64,000 nt of DNA from Aldehydirespirator sp965116665 (GTDB lineage: Bacteria; Actinomycetota; Acidimicrobiia; Acidimicrobiales; Aldehydirespiratoraceae): NCBI GenBank assembly GCA_965116665.1, contig OZ220709.1, forward strand, positions 2,046,001 to 2,110,000, in the 5' to 3' direction. The notes beneath the pieces were generated by a model. That model was not told where the DNA came from. It worked only from the letters and a program-made list of their open reading frames with translations, and made no database searches. This document shows, piece after piece, positions 43,471 to 51,418 of this stretch. The position numbers were made by a program, and so were the translations under genes. How positions within the stretch are numbered: position 1 is the stretch's first letter; each line of letters begins with the position of its first letter.

Positions 43471-44703
43471 TTAGGCCGCGGCCCGGGTGCGGCGCAGCAG
43501 GGGATCGGCGAGCTTGAGGCCCCGGTCGGCCGCGGCAAGGACCCGCGACGCCATGCCCGGGGTGTCTCCGTCGATGAGGTTGCCCATCACCTGGAGGGTG
43601 ACGTTGGCCACAGCCTCGGTGCCGACGGCCAGACGCAGGCCGTTGCGGAGGATCCAGGGATGGCCGATCAGGAAGCTGAACCGCCGGCCGGTGCGCAGGA
43701 ACCCGTCGAAGCGCTCGCCGATCACCCGGTCGTAGGCGCCCGGAGCTGTTGCCGGGTCCTCCAGGAACAGGTCGGCCAGCACCATCCCCGACTCCAGGCC
43801 GTAGTCGATCCCCTCGCCGTTCATCGGATTGATCAGCCCGGCCGCGTCCCCGACCGCGGCCCACCCCGGACCGTGGCGGCGGACCGCGCTCATCGGCAGC
43901 CTCCAGGCCCGGGGCCGCTCCAGGTAGTCGCCCAGGTCCCATTCATCGGCCACGAGGTCCCGGTAGTCGTCCAGCAGGCGGTTGAGGTTGAGCTTCCGGA
44001 ATCCCTTCATGGTTGACATGGACCCCGCCCCGATGTTGACCGTGCCGTCGCCGGCCGGGAACATCCATCCGTAGCCGGGAACCCAGCCTCCCTCGGCTCC
44101 CCGCAGGGCCAGGCAGGCCTCCAGGTGCCGGTCGGCGTGGCGGGGGCTGGGCGCATAGGTGCGGATGGCGAGGCCGAATGGCTCGGACTCGACCCTCTCC
44201 GCGCCCAGCATGCGGGCCGCGGCGCCGGGCGCGCCGGTGGCCAGCACCACCATGTCGGCCAGGAACCGCTCACCGCCGCCGGCGGTCTCGACGCCGACGA
44301 CCGCTCCGTCGCCGGACAGGACCGGCATGACCTCGGTGTTCCACAGGATCTCGGCTCCCGCAGCCTCGGCCGCCTCGACAAGATGTCTGTCCAGCGCCCG
44401 GCGGGGCCACACCGCGCCATGGGGACCGAACCGGTTGTTGGCGGGCCACAGCAGCTCGCGCCGGGTGCTGCCGGCGATCATGCGCAGCCCGTCGATTCGA
44501 TGGGCACCGTCGAGTTCTATGCCGAGCTCGTCGAGAGCGGCTACCGCCCTAGGGGTGAGCCCGTCGCCGCACACCTTGTCCCGGCCGGGCGACGCCTTCT
44601 CGAACACGGTCACCCGGGCACCGCCGCGGGCGGCCCGTATGGCCGTGGCCGCGCCGGCGGGCCCGGCCCCGATCACGGCGATGTCGCGTCGAGCCGGCTT
44701 CAC
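43471..44703 (-). CDS. Geranylgeranyl-reductase-family FAD oxidoreductase
   Basis: A 410-residue flavoprotein with an N-terminal FAD loop (VIGAGPAGAATAIRAARGG), the CGDGLTPRAV segment and GDAAGLINPMNGEGIDYGLESG. These identify the geranylgeranyl reductase family, whose actinobacterial members saturate isoprenoid chains such as that of menaquinone (MenJ-like). The start is a GTG without a clear ribosome binding site. The 87-bp gap to the zinc ATPase upstream holds nothing obvious. Confidence 0.88.
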   Translation of the reverse strand: MKPARRDIAVIGAGPAGAATAIRAARGGARVTVFEKASPGRDKVCGDGLTPRAVAALDELGIELDGAHRIDGLRMIAGSTRRELLWPANNRFGPHGAVWPRRALDRHLVEAAEAAGAEILWNTEVMPVLSGDGAVVGVETAGGGERFLADMVVLATGAPGAAARMLGAERVESEPFGLAIRTYAPSPRHADRHLEACLALRGAEGGWVPGYGWMFPAGDGTVNIGAGSMSTMKGFRKLNLNRLLDDYRDLVADEWDLGDYLERPRAWRLPMSAVRRHGPGWAAVGDAAGLINPMNGEGIDYGLESGMVLADLFLEDPATAPGAYDRVIGERFDGFLRTGRRFSFLIGHPWILRNGLRLAVGTEAVANVTLQVMGNLIDGDTPGMASRVLAAADRGLKLADPLLRRTRAAA

Positions 44704-44790
44704 GGTGCCCCACGACCCGCGGCCCGGCGACCGGCTGCGAGGTGCGGGCGACGGAGCCCCCGCAGTGGCATTACCGGCTCCGCCGGACTG

Positions 44791-45648
44791 CTAGTGGGCG
44801 TGGGGGCCGTGGCCGTGACGACCGTGACGGCCGTGGTCGCTGTCGTGGCTGTGACCGTGGCTGTGGTCGTGGCCATGCTGATCGTGGCCGTGACGACCGT
44901 GATGGCCGTGGTCGTCGAGCACGATCATGCCCTGGCTGTGGTCGTGCTCGGCGTGGTCGCCCAGCAGCCGGTCGCCGAATGCCTCCCTCAGCCGCTCCTC
45001 GGTCAGCATCTCGTCGGGGGTGCCCGAGGCCACCAGACGGTTGGCCATCAGCATCACCGTGTCGCAGTGCCTGGCCTCATCGAGATGGTGGGTGGTGATT
45101 ATCACGATGACGCCCCGCGACGCGTACTCGTCCATCACCCCCAGGATCCGCTCCTGGCTGGGAATGTCCAAGCCGGTCACGGGCTCATCGAGCATGACGA
45201 CATCGGGCTGGGCGGCCAGCGCCTGAGCGATCCTCACCCTCTGCTGCTGCCCGCCGCTGAGGTCGCCGAAGCTGCGGTTCGAGAGCTGTCCCACGTGCAG
45301 GTGCTCGCTGGCCTGTCGCATGGCGGCCCGGTCCTCGGCCCTCAGCCGTCCGAGCAGACCCCGCTTGCCGTACCGGCCCATGGCCAGCACCTCGCCCGCG
45401 GTTATGGGCATCCAGCAGGCGGGAGGGTGCTGGCACACGTAGGCCAGGTTCTTCGACATTCCTCTGACGCGGCCGGACGTGGGCTCCTGCAGACCGGCCA
45501 TGCACTCCAGCATGGTCGTCTTGCCGGACCCGTTGACGCCGATCACCGCGGTGGCGGTGCCCGGCTCGAAGGTGTGGGAAACCCCGTGCAGGGCGGTGAC
45601 ATCGTCGAACCTGACGGTGAGATCCTCAACCTCGACGGCGTTGACCAT
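44791..45648 (-). CDS. znuC: Zinc/manganese-type ABC transporter ATP-binding protein with His-rich tail
   Basis: A 285-residue ABC ATPase of the metal (ZnuC) group. Walker A is GVNGSGKTT (residues 37-45), the signature is LSGGQQQRVRIAQAL, Walker B is VVMLDEPVTGLD and the H-loop is ITTHHLDEA. The last 53 residues contain about 20 His as GHDH/GRHGH-type repeats, a likely metal-binding or metal-sensing tail. No permease or binding protein is adjacent; the ZnuA/ZnuB genes at 60228-62570 lack an ATPase, so this may be their partner. ATG 45648 lies 7 nt after TACCGT. Confidence 0.9.
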   Translation of the reverse strand: MVNAVEVEDLTVRFDDVTALHGVSHTFEPGTATAVIGVNGSGKTTMLECMAGLQEPTSGRVRGMSKNLAYVCQHPPACWMPITAGEVLAMGRYGKRGLLGRLRAEDRAAMRQASEHLHVGQLSNRSFGDLSGGQQQRVRIAQALAAQPDVVMLDEPVTGLDIPSQERILGVMDEYASRGVIVIITTHHLDEARHCDTVMLMANRLVASGTPDEMLTEERLREAFGDRLLGDHAEHDHSQGMIVLDDHGHHGRHGHDQHGHDHSHGHSHDSDHGRHGRHGHGPHAH

Positions 45649-45655
45649 GGCGCCA

Positions 45656-45665
45656 ACGGTATATT
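45656..45665. promoter_or_regulatory. Overlapping divergent -10 boxes
   Basis: On the minus strand TACCGT (45656-45661) precedes the ATPase ATG by 7 nt. On the plus strand TATATT (45660-45665) precedes the dioxygenase ATG by 6 nt. The two boxes overlap by 2 bp, so the two leaderless promoters should exclude each other. Confidence 0.55.
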
Positions 45666-45671
45666 CCCCCC

Positions 45672-46652
45672 ATGTCATCCGCCACCACCGCCGCGGCCGG
45701 CTCGGAGAAGGCCGGCACGTCCGATCCGGCGTCGCGGATAGCCCCTCGAAGGGTGCGAATCGACCGGTACGGGCTCGACCTCGGGCCGTGGCTGCATCTG
45801 GCCGACGAGCGGGCCCGGCTGGCCCGCCCCTCCTTCCGCCACATCGACGTGACCCCGGAGGGTGCAACCCTAGGCGCCAGGGTGGGCGGGGTGGACCTGG
45901 GCTCCGACCTGTCCGACGAGGTGGTCGCCGACATCCGCCGGGCGCTGCTCGACTACAAGGTGCTGGTGTTCCGCGACCAGCCGATCGCGCCGGACCAGCA
46001 CGTCGCCTTCGCCCGCCGTTTCGGGGAGCTGGAGATCCACCCGTTCATCACCGGAAACTCCGAGCATCCCGAGCTGGTGCGCTTCGAGAAGGGGGTCGAC
46101 ACCGGCGGCTTCGAGAACGGCTGGCACCATGACGTCACCTGGCGGGAGGTGCCCTCGATGGGGGCCATCCTGCACGCCATACAGGTTCCGGCCACCGGCG
46201 GCGACACCCTGTTCAGCGACATGGGTGCGGCCTACGACGGCCTCGACGACGACGTCAAGGAGCGCATCGACGGCCTCCTCGCGGTGCATGACTTCATGCT
46301 CGCCTTCAGCCACCAGGTACCCGAGGGGAAGATGGAGGAGTTCCGGGCCCGCTACCCGCAGGCCCGCCATCCGGTGGTGTGCACCCACCCGGAGACCGGC
46401 CGCAAGCTGATCTTCGTGAACTGCTACTTCACGTCCCACATCGACGGGATGGACGAATCCGAGGGCGTCGACCTCATCCGGCACCTGGCAGGGCAGGCCA
46501 ACGTGGTCGAGTACCAGTTCCGGGTCCGGTGGGAGCCCGACACCGTCGTCTTCTGGGACAACCGTTCGGTCCAGCACTATGCGGCCAGCGACTACTACCC
46601 GGACGTGCGGATCATGGAGCGGGCCAGCATCGTCGGCACCCGTCCGGCCTGA
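45672..46652 (+). CDS. TauD/TfdA-family Fe(II)/2-oxoglutarate dioxygenase
   Basis: A 326-residue non-heme iron dioxygenase. The iron ligands are expected in WHHDVTW (HxD) and in VQHYAASDYYP (distal His), with the 2-oxoglutarate-binding Arg in DVRIMERASI. VFRDQPIAPDQHVAFARRFG is the usual N-terminal family segment. Relatives hydroxylate taurine, phenoxyacetates or alkyl sulfates. No sulfonate transporter is adjacent, so the substrate is open. ATG 45672 follows TATATT by 6 nt. Confidence 0.9.
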   Translation: MSSATTAAAGSEKAGTSDPASRIAPRRVRIDRYGLDLGPWLHLADERARLARPSFRHIDVTPEGATLGARVGGVDLGSDLSDEVVADIRRALLDYKVLVFRDQPIAPDQHVAFARRFGELEIHPFITGNSEHPELVRFEKGVDTGGFENGWHHDVTWREVPSMGAILHAIQVPATGGDTLFSDMGAAYDGLDDDVKERIDGLLAVHDFMLAFSHQVPEGKMEEFRARYPQARHPVVCTHPETGRKLIFVNCYFTSHIDGMDESEGVDLIRHLAGQANVVEYQFRVRWEPDTVVFWDNRSVQHYAASDYYPDVRIMERASIVGTRPA

Positions 46653-46692
46653 TCGCCTCATCGCAATACGCGCGGTCGGCCCCTGCGGGACC

Positions 46693-46698
46693 TACTGT
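46693..46698 (+). promoter_or_regulatory. -10 box TACTGT of a leaderless promoter
   Basis: TACTGT, 7 nt, then the GTG at 46706. This box is the reason for choosing that GTG as the start of the glycosylase gene. Confidence 0.5.
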
Positions 46699-46705
46699 GG
46701 CGCCG

Positions 46706-47377
46706 GTGGCGCCCAAGACCGACTGGAACCCGCGGCTGCGGGGCGAGTTCGACAAGCCCTACTGGCGCGAGCTCCAGGACTTCGTGAGGGCCGAGCGGGC
46801 CCGGTCGCAGGTGTTCCCACCCCACGAAGAGGTGTTCGCCGCCCTGCACCTCACTCCGTACGCGTCGGTCAAGGTGCTGATCCTGGGCCAGGATCCCTAC
46901 CACGGTCCCCGGCAGGCCCACGGGCTGTGCTTCTCGGTTCGCCCCGGGGTGGCCAAGCCGCCGTCGCTCATCAACATCCTCGACGAATTGCACCACGACA
47001 TCGGGGCTCCGGTGCCCAGCCACGGCTCGCTGGAACACTGGGCCCGCCAAGGGGTGCTGCTGCTCAACGCCACGCTCACGGTCCGGGCCCGCCAGGCGGC
47101 CAGCCACCAGCGCAAGGGCTGGGAGACGTTCACCGACGAGGTGATCAGGGTGGTCAACTCCAAGGACGAGCGGGTGGTGTTCATCCTGTGGGGCGGCTCG
47201 GCCCGGCGCAAGCGCTCGCTGGTGGACACCAGCCGCCACGCCGTGATCGAGTCGGCCCACCCCTCGCCGCTGTCGGCGTCGGGCGGCTTCTTCGGCAGCC
47301 GGCCCTTCAGCCGGGCCAACGAGGCCCTCGTGGCCGCCGGTCGAGAGCCCGTGGACTGGGCCATTCCCGAGCTCTGA
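46706..47377 (+). CDS. ung: Uracil-DNA glycosylase (family 1)
   Basis: A 223-residue family-1 uracil-DNA glycosylase that removes uracil from DNA at the start of base-excision repair. The water-activating loop GQDPYHGPRQAHG, the uracil-binding LLLNATLTVR and the DNA-intercalation loop HPSPLSAS are all intact. The GTG at 46706 is favoured by a TACTGT box 7 nt upstream; another GTG lies at 46697. The next gene is also a DNA repair gene, though it has its own promoter. Confidence 0.95.
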   Translation: MAPKTDWNPRLRGEFDKPYWRELQDFVRAERARSQVFPPHEEVFAALHLTPYASVKVLILGQDPYHGPRQAHGLCFSVRPGVAKPPSLINILDELHHDIGAPVPSHGSLEHWARQGVLLLNATLTVRARQAASHQRKGWETFTDEVIRVVNSKDERVVFILWGGSARRKRSLVDTSRHAVIESAHPSPLSASGGFFGSRPFSRANEALVAAGREPVDWAIPEL

Positions 47378-47420
47378 GACTCCACGGCCCGCAGGCCGAG
47401 TTGAGGGTCGGGTATTGCAC

Positions 47421-47449
47421 TTGCGCGACGGGGAGGCACTCGATACCGT
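47421..47449 (+). promoter_or_regulatory. Sigma-A-type promoter of the alkyltransferase gene
   Basis: TTGCGC, a 17-bp spacer and TACCGT lie in the 128-bp gap before the alkyltransferase gene. The expected 5' leader is about 50 nt and ends with GGGAG 9 nt before the ATG. Confidence 0.5.
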
Positions 47450-47505
47450 CCGAGTCCAAGCTTCATCGGTGTAATTCCACCGCGACAAGACGGGAGATGC
47501 GCCCC

Positions 47506-48108
47506 ATGAATGCAGCCATCACGAGCGCAAGGAACGCTGCTGTAGGCCTGAGCGACCCCGCTCCTGACCACGGTGGGGACGTGCCCGAGCGGGCTGGCCA
47601 TACCCATCTGTGGTTCACGGCCGACAGCCCCGCCGGACCGGTGTTCGTCGCCCACTCGAACGGGTGGGTGTCGGGTCTGTTGATCGCACCCGACAGCCGG
47701 GAGCCCGACCCGGGCCGCTTCGTCGACTACATGCGCGACGAGGTGGGCACCGATGTCGAACCCGACCCCGAACCCGATCCCAAGCTGGTGGCCCGGGTGG
47801 GCGAGGCCCTCGCCACGGGCCGCACCGACGTTCCAGTCGACTTGTCGTCGCGCTCGGAGTTCCATCAGGAGGTGCTCCGGGCCACCGCCCGCATCCCCCG
47901 CGGCGAGGTCCGCACCTACGGCGAGCTGGCCGAGATCGTGGGGCGGCCCAGGGCGGCCCGCGCGGTGGGCACGGCCATGGCCCGCAACCCGGTTCCGCTG
48001 CTGGTCCCCTGCCACCGGGTGGTGCCGAGCAGCGGGGGAGTAGGCAACTACGGCCTCGGCAAAGGCCTGAAGGCCAAGCTCCTCGCGGGCGAGGGCGTCG
48101 TTCTCTAG
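47506..48108 (+). CDS. ogt: Methylated-DNA--protein-cysteine methyltransferase
   Basis: A 200-residue O6-alkylguanine-DNA alkyltransferase. The suicide Cys is in LLVPCHRVVPSSGGVGNYG, and the DNA-binding helix is AARAVGTAMARNPVP. The N-terminal domain is divergent, with an Asp/Pro-rich stretch (VEPDPEPDPK). It repairs O6-alkylguanine by one-time transfer of the alkyl group to the protein. ATG 47506 is preferred over 47497 because GGGAG ends 9 nt upstream. It is convergent with uridine kinase (4-bp overlap). Confidence 0.92.
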   Translation: MNAAITSARNAAVGLSDPAPDHGGDVPERAGHTHLWFTADSPAGPVFVAHSNGWVSGLLIAPDSREPDPGRFVDYMRDEVGTDVEPDPEPDPKLVARVGEALATGRTDVPVDLSSRSEFHQEVLRATARIPRGEVRTYGELAEIVGRPRAARAVGTAMARNPVPLLVPCHRVVPSSGGVGNYGLGKGLKAKLLAGEGVVL

Positions 48109-48743
48109 CCCGCTAGGAGCCCCGAACCCGCGGCCGCCGTCGCCGGAGCCAGCATCGCGACAAGCTCGTCGGCTAAAGAGACGCAGTCGAGAGCGTCCAC
48201 TATCCGGCCGGCTCGGTGGCGGTTGGGCTGCACGAAGGCGTCGTGCATGGGCGCGACCGTGGCCGCGAACTGCCGCCTCACATGGTCCTCGGGCCGGCCT
48301 CGCTCCGTCACGTCCCGCTGGATGCGGCGCTGCAGCCGCACGTCCTCGGGCAGGTCCAAGAAGATCGTGTAGTCGAGCCGCTGCGCCACCTCTTCGAAGG
48401 CGAGCAGCAGAATGCCCTCCACCAGCACCAGGGGAGCAGCCTCCACTCGCTCGAAGCGGCCGGTGATGGTGTGGGTGGCGAAATCGTAGATGGGCACGTC
48501 CACGTCTCTCCCGTCGCGCAGGGAGTCGAGATGCTCCAGGAACAGGTCGCTGTCCAGGGAGTCCGGGTGGTCGAAGTTGCGGCGGCGACGTTCGGCGAAG
48601 GGCAGGTGTGACAGGTCGCGGTAGTAGGCGTCGAAGGCCAGCACACTCGCCTCGGTCGCGCCCAGGCAGTCGACCAGACGGTTGGTGAGGGTCGTCTTGC
48701 CCGCACCGGAGCCCCCGCAGATCCCGAAGACGAACACCCCCAC
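48105..48743 (-). CDS. udk: Uridine kinase
   Basis: A 212-residue P-loop kinase with GICGGSGAGKTTL (Walker A), FDAYYRDLSHLPFAERRRRNFDHP (split as FDAYYRDLSH and RRRNFDHPDSLDSDLF), PIYDFATHTITGR and the lid segment RRIQRDVTERGR. These mark uridine/cytidine kinase, which phosphorylates uridine to UMP in pyrimidine salvage. The GTG start lies 8 nt after a TATGGT box (48752-48757), so the message is probably leaderless. Confidence 0.92.
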   Translation of the reverse strand: MGVFVFGICGGSGAGKTTLTNRLVDCLGATEASVLAFDAYYRDLSHLPFAERRRRNFDHPDSLDSDLFLEHLDSLRDGRDVDVPIYDFATHTITGRFERVEAAPLVLVEGILLLAFEEVAQRLDYTIFLDLPEDVRLQRRIQRDVTERGRPEDHVRRQFAATVAPMHDAFVQPNRHRAGRIVDALDCVSLADELVAMLAPATAAAGSGLLAG

Positions 48744-48751
48744 GGGCCGAC

Positions 48752-48757
48752 ACCATA
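48752..48757 (-). promoter_or_regulatory. -10 box TATGGT of a leaderless promoter
   Basis: On the minus strand TATGGT, 8 nt, then the GTG start of uridine kinase. The decayed aminotransferase begins only about 10 bp further on. Confidence 0.45.
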
Positions 48758-48766
48758 CCGCTGTCC

Positions 48767-49556
48767 GGTGGGTGGCATCACCGCAACGCCCTGCAGGCGC
48801 TCAACGCCAAGGTGGTGACCCTGCCGACCTCGGCCGAGACCCGCTTCCAGCCGTCGGCGGAGCTCCTGGAGGACCTGTGCCGGCGGACGGGCTCAGTGGA
48901 CGGGCTGGTGCTGGCCTCGCCCTCGAACCCGTCGGGGACGATGCTGGACGGCCCGGCGCTGGCCGCGGTGTCGGACTGGTGCGCCGAGCACGGCGTGCGC
49001 CTGGTCGCCGACGAGATCTACCACGGCATCACCTTCGACGAACCGGCTCCCACCGCGCTGAACCTCAACTCCGACGCTCTGGTGGTCAACAGCTTCTCCA
49101 AGTACTTCTCGATGCACGGGCTGGCGCCTCGGCTGGCTGGTAGCCCCTCCCGACCTCGTGGAGCCGGTCCGCCGGCTGGCTCAGAACTTCTTCATCGCGG
49201 CGCCCACCCTGTCCCAGATCGCCGCGGTGGCCGCCTTCGACTGCCATGACGAGCTGCAGGCCAACGTGGCCCGTTACGCCACCAACCGGTCCGTGCTGCT
49301 CGACGGCCTCCCCGCAGCCGGCATCGACCGCCTGGCTCCCAGCGACGGCGCCTTCTACGTGTACGCGGCCATCGATCACGTCGCGGCCGACAGCCAGGCA
49401 CTGTGCCAGCGCTGGCTGGACGAGCTCGGGGTGGCGGTGACGCCCGGAATCGACTTCGATCCGGCCGAGGGTCACCGCTACGCCCGGTTCTCCTACGCGG
49501 GTGACACCGACGACATGGCCGAGGCCATGCGCCGCCTGCGGGAGTGGGGCGGCTAG
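48767..49556 (+). pseudogene. Class I/II aminotransferase remnant, truncated and frameshifted
   Basis: PLP aminotransferase fragment. Coding similarity begins abruptly at HHRNALQALNAKVVTLP, where about 110 N-terminal residues of a normal protein should precede, and runs through ASPSNPSGTML, VADEIYHGITF and the PLP-Lys segment NSFSKYFSM. At about 49123 one extra base shifts the frame (SMHG, then WRLGWLVAPPDLVEPV in the new frame) and the C-terminus continues to REWGG at 49556. The missing 5' end abuts the uridine kinase promoter, so a deletion or rearrangement created the junction. Confidence 0.85.
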
Positions 49557-49606
49557 GTCGACCGCGCCAGCGCACCAACGGATAACGTCACTATATCTGA
49601 GTGAGT

Positions 49607-49703
49607 TTACTGTACGCTCGTGGTTGGCCGGAGCCGTCCGTCTGAGAGCCTCACTTGACCACTGAGCCAGACGGGCGGCTCCGGTTCGCCGACGCTTACT
49701 GTA
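49607..49703. mobile_element. Hairpin element bounded by 8-bp direct repeats (MITE/REP-like candidate)
   Basis: A 17-bp inverted repeat (49628-49644 and 49668-49684, one G-U type mismatch) with a 23-nt loop lies in the gap after the aminotransferase remnant. TTACTGTA occurs on both sides at 49607-49614 and 49696-49703. A stem-loop framed by short direct repeats is what a small non-autonomous element or REP sequence would leave. A transcription terminator is the alternative. Confidence 0.4.
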
Positions 49704-49715
49704 GCGCGGCTCGGC

Positions 49716-50147
49716 TCAGGCGCCGAGGCGGGTCCGGGCGTCGGCTGAGCGCTGGAGCAGGTATGCGGGGACGGCCACGCCGTTGACGACCGCCTCGCCC
49801 GCGCCACCATCGCCGCCATCGGCACCGTCTGCCTCGGCCGGTGCAGCCTCTGCTGCTTCCGCGGCCCGCTGGGCGGCCTCCTCGGCCTCCACAGCCTCAC
49901 GGTCGCGGGCGACCAGGTACCGCTCGTAGTCCCTGGTCCGGACCAGGTCGCCGTGATCGATGTGGCCGACCACCCGGCCGTCCACGAGCCTCACCCAGTA
50001 GCGGTTCCAGGTGAAGCCGTTGGCCATGGCCACCTTGCCCTCGCTGCCCTCGGGCACGCCGGGAAGCCCGGCCACGAGCCGCACTCTCTCGCCGCGCTTG
50101 AGGGTGCGGGCCTGCAGCTGGGCCGTCGTGTAGGTCTTGGGCGGCAT
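49716..50147 (-). CDS. Small KOW/SH3-like protein of unknown function
   Basis: A 143-residue protein. The N-terminal half (residues 15-75) reads like a small beta-barrel: LKRGERVRLVAGLPGVPEGS, EGKVAMANGF, YWVRLVDGRVVGHIDHGDL. The middle is a charged Ala/Glu helix (EAEEAAQRAAEAAEA), then a Gly/Asp-rich linker and the conserved-looking tail VAVPAYLLQRSADARTRLG. The tail resembles a short C-terminal helix that could dock on a partner. The ATG follows TACCGT by 8 nt. I do not know the function. Confidence 0.75.
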   Translation of the reverse strand: MPPKTYTTAQLQARTLKRGERVRLVAGLPGVPEGSEGKVAMANGFTWNRYWVRLVDGRVVGHIDHGDLVRTRDYERYLVARDREAVEAEEAAQRAAEAAEAAPAEADGADGGDGGAGEAVVNGVAVPAYLLQRSADARTRLGA

Positions 50148-50155
50148 CGGCCAAC

Positions 50156-50165
50156 ACGGTAGCGT
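50156..50165. promoter_or_regulatory. Overlapping divergent -10 boxes (TACCGT / TAGCGT)
   Basis: The 10 bp ACGGTAGCGT contain TACCGT on the minus strand (8 nt before ATG 50147) and TAGCGT on the plus strand (6 nt before GTG 50172). The two starts are only 24 bp apart. Confidence 0.55.
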
Positions 50166-50171
50166 GACGCC

Positions 50172-51413
50172 GTGGCACCCGACGACCTCTCCGACCCCCA
50201 GCCCGGCGCCGTCCCTCTGACCGCCGACGATCTCGGCTACCGGCCCTTCGACGCCGACAACCACTACTACGAGGCCCTCGACGCGTTCACCCGCCATGTC
50301 GATCCCCGGATGCAGCCCCGGGTCGTGCAATGGGTGGACATGGGGGGCCGCAAGCACCACCTGGTGGGGGGCAGGCTGGCCCGGGCGGTGGCCAACCCCA
50401 CCTGGAATCCGATTGCCAGGCCCGGAGCCCTGCGCGACTACTTCAAGGGGAACCCCGAGGGCCGCAACCCGGCCGAGATGCTGCGCGACCGGGAACCGCT
50501 GCCCGACCACTACATGAGTCCCCAGGCCCGGCTGAAGGTGATGGACGCCCAGGGCCTGAGGGCGGTGTGGCTGTTCCCGACCCTGGGGGTGCTGTACGAG
50601 GAACTGCTGCGCCACGACGTCGACGCCGTGGTGGCCATGATGGGCGGCTTCAACCGCTGGCTCCACGACGACTGGGGCTACAACTGCTCCGAACGCATCT
50701 TCGGCGCCCCCTACATCGCGCTCGGCGACCCCGGCGCCGCCGCCGACGAGGTGGACCGAGTGCTGGGGCTGGGAGCCCGCATCGTGGTCATGCGCCCCGC
50801 GGCGGTCACCACCCGCACCGGCCAGCTGTCGCCGTTCCATGAGACGTTCGACCCGGTGTGGCGGCTCCTCAACGACGCCGGCGTGACGGTGGTGATCCAC
50901 GCGGCCGACTCGGGCTATTCCTCCCAGGGCTACGCCGACGACGAGTTCTCCTCGGCCGGCCTGGGCGTCGGGGCGGGCGGCGGACCCAATCTGCGGGCCT
51001 TTGCCATCGAGCGGGCCGCCCAGGACTGGTTGATGCAGTCGGTGTTCGAGAAGATCTACGACCGCTTCCCGAACCTGCGGGTGGCGTCGGTGGAGAACGG
51101 CTCCGACTTCCTGGCCCCGATGTTCCGCAAGCTCTCCCAGATCGCCAAGAAGAACTACTGGTGGTTCGACGATCACCCGATCGACACCTTCAAGGCCCAT
51201 GTGTGGGTCAACCCGTTCTGGGAGGACGACGTGAACGAGGTAAGGGAGCTGATGGGCGCCGACCGGGTGATCTTCGGCTCGGACTGGCCCCACATCGAGG
51301 GCATGCCCGAGCCCCTCGACTACCTGGCCGAGCTGAAGGGCTTCTCCGACGCCGACCGCCGTGCCATCATGCTCGGCAACGTGTCGTACCTGAACGAGCC
51401 CCGGCCCACCTGA
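50172..51413 (+). CDS. Amidohydrolase_2-family metal-dependent hydrolase
   Basis: A 413-residue amidohydrolase_2 protein: FDADNHYYEALDAFTRHVDP carries the variant metal motif DxHYYE, then VVIHAADSGYSSQG, SVENGSDFLAPMFRKL and IFGSDWPHIEGMPEPL with the late Asp. It is of the same broad type as the gene at 13750 and is followed 5 bp later by an acyl-CoA dehydrogenase, so it opens the second catabolic operon. GTG 50172 follows TAGCGT by 6 nt. Confidence 0.88.
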   Translation: MAPDDLSDPQPGAVPLTADDLGYRPFDADNHYYEALDAFTRHVDPRMQPRVVQWVDMGGRKHHLVGGRLARAVANPTWNPIARPGALRDYFKGNPEGRNPAEMLRDREPLPDHYMSPQARLKVMDAQGLRAVWLFPTLGVLYEELLRHDVDAVVAMMGGFNRWLHDDWGYNCSERIFGAPYIALGDPGAAADEVDRVLGLGARIVVMRPAAVTTRTGQLSPFHETFDPVWRLLNDAGVTVVIHAADSGYSSQGYADDEFSSAGLGVGAGGGPNLRAFAIERAAQDWLMQSVFEKIYDRFPNLRVASVENGSDFLAPMFRKLSQIAKKNYWWFDDHPIDTFKAHVWVNPFWEDDVNEVRELMGADRVIFGSDWPHIEGMPEPLDYLAELKGFSDADRRAIMLGNVSYLNEPRPT

Positions 51414-51418
51414 ACACC

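Noticed and set aside
49557..49606. Insertion-sequence end or att site beside the aminotransferase remnant
   Set aside because: No transposase or integrase frame, no tRNA and no longer terminal repeats are present; only the hairpin element is supported.
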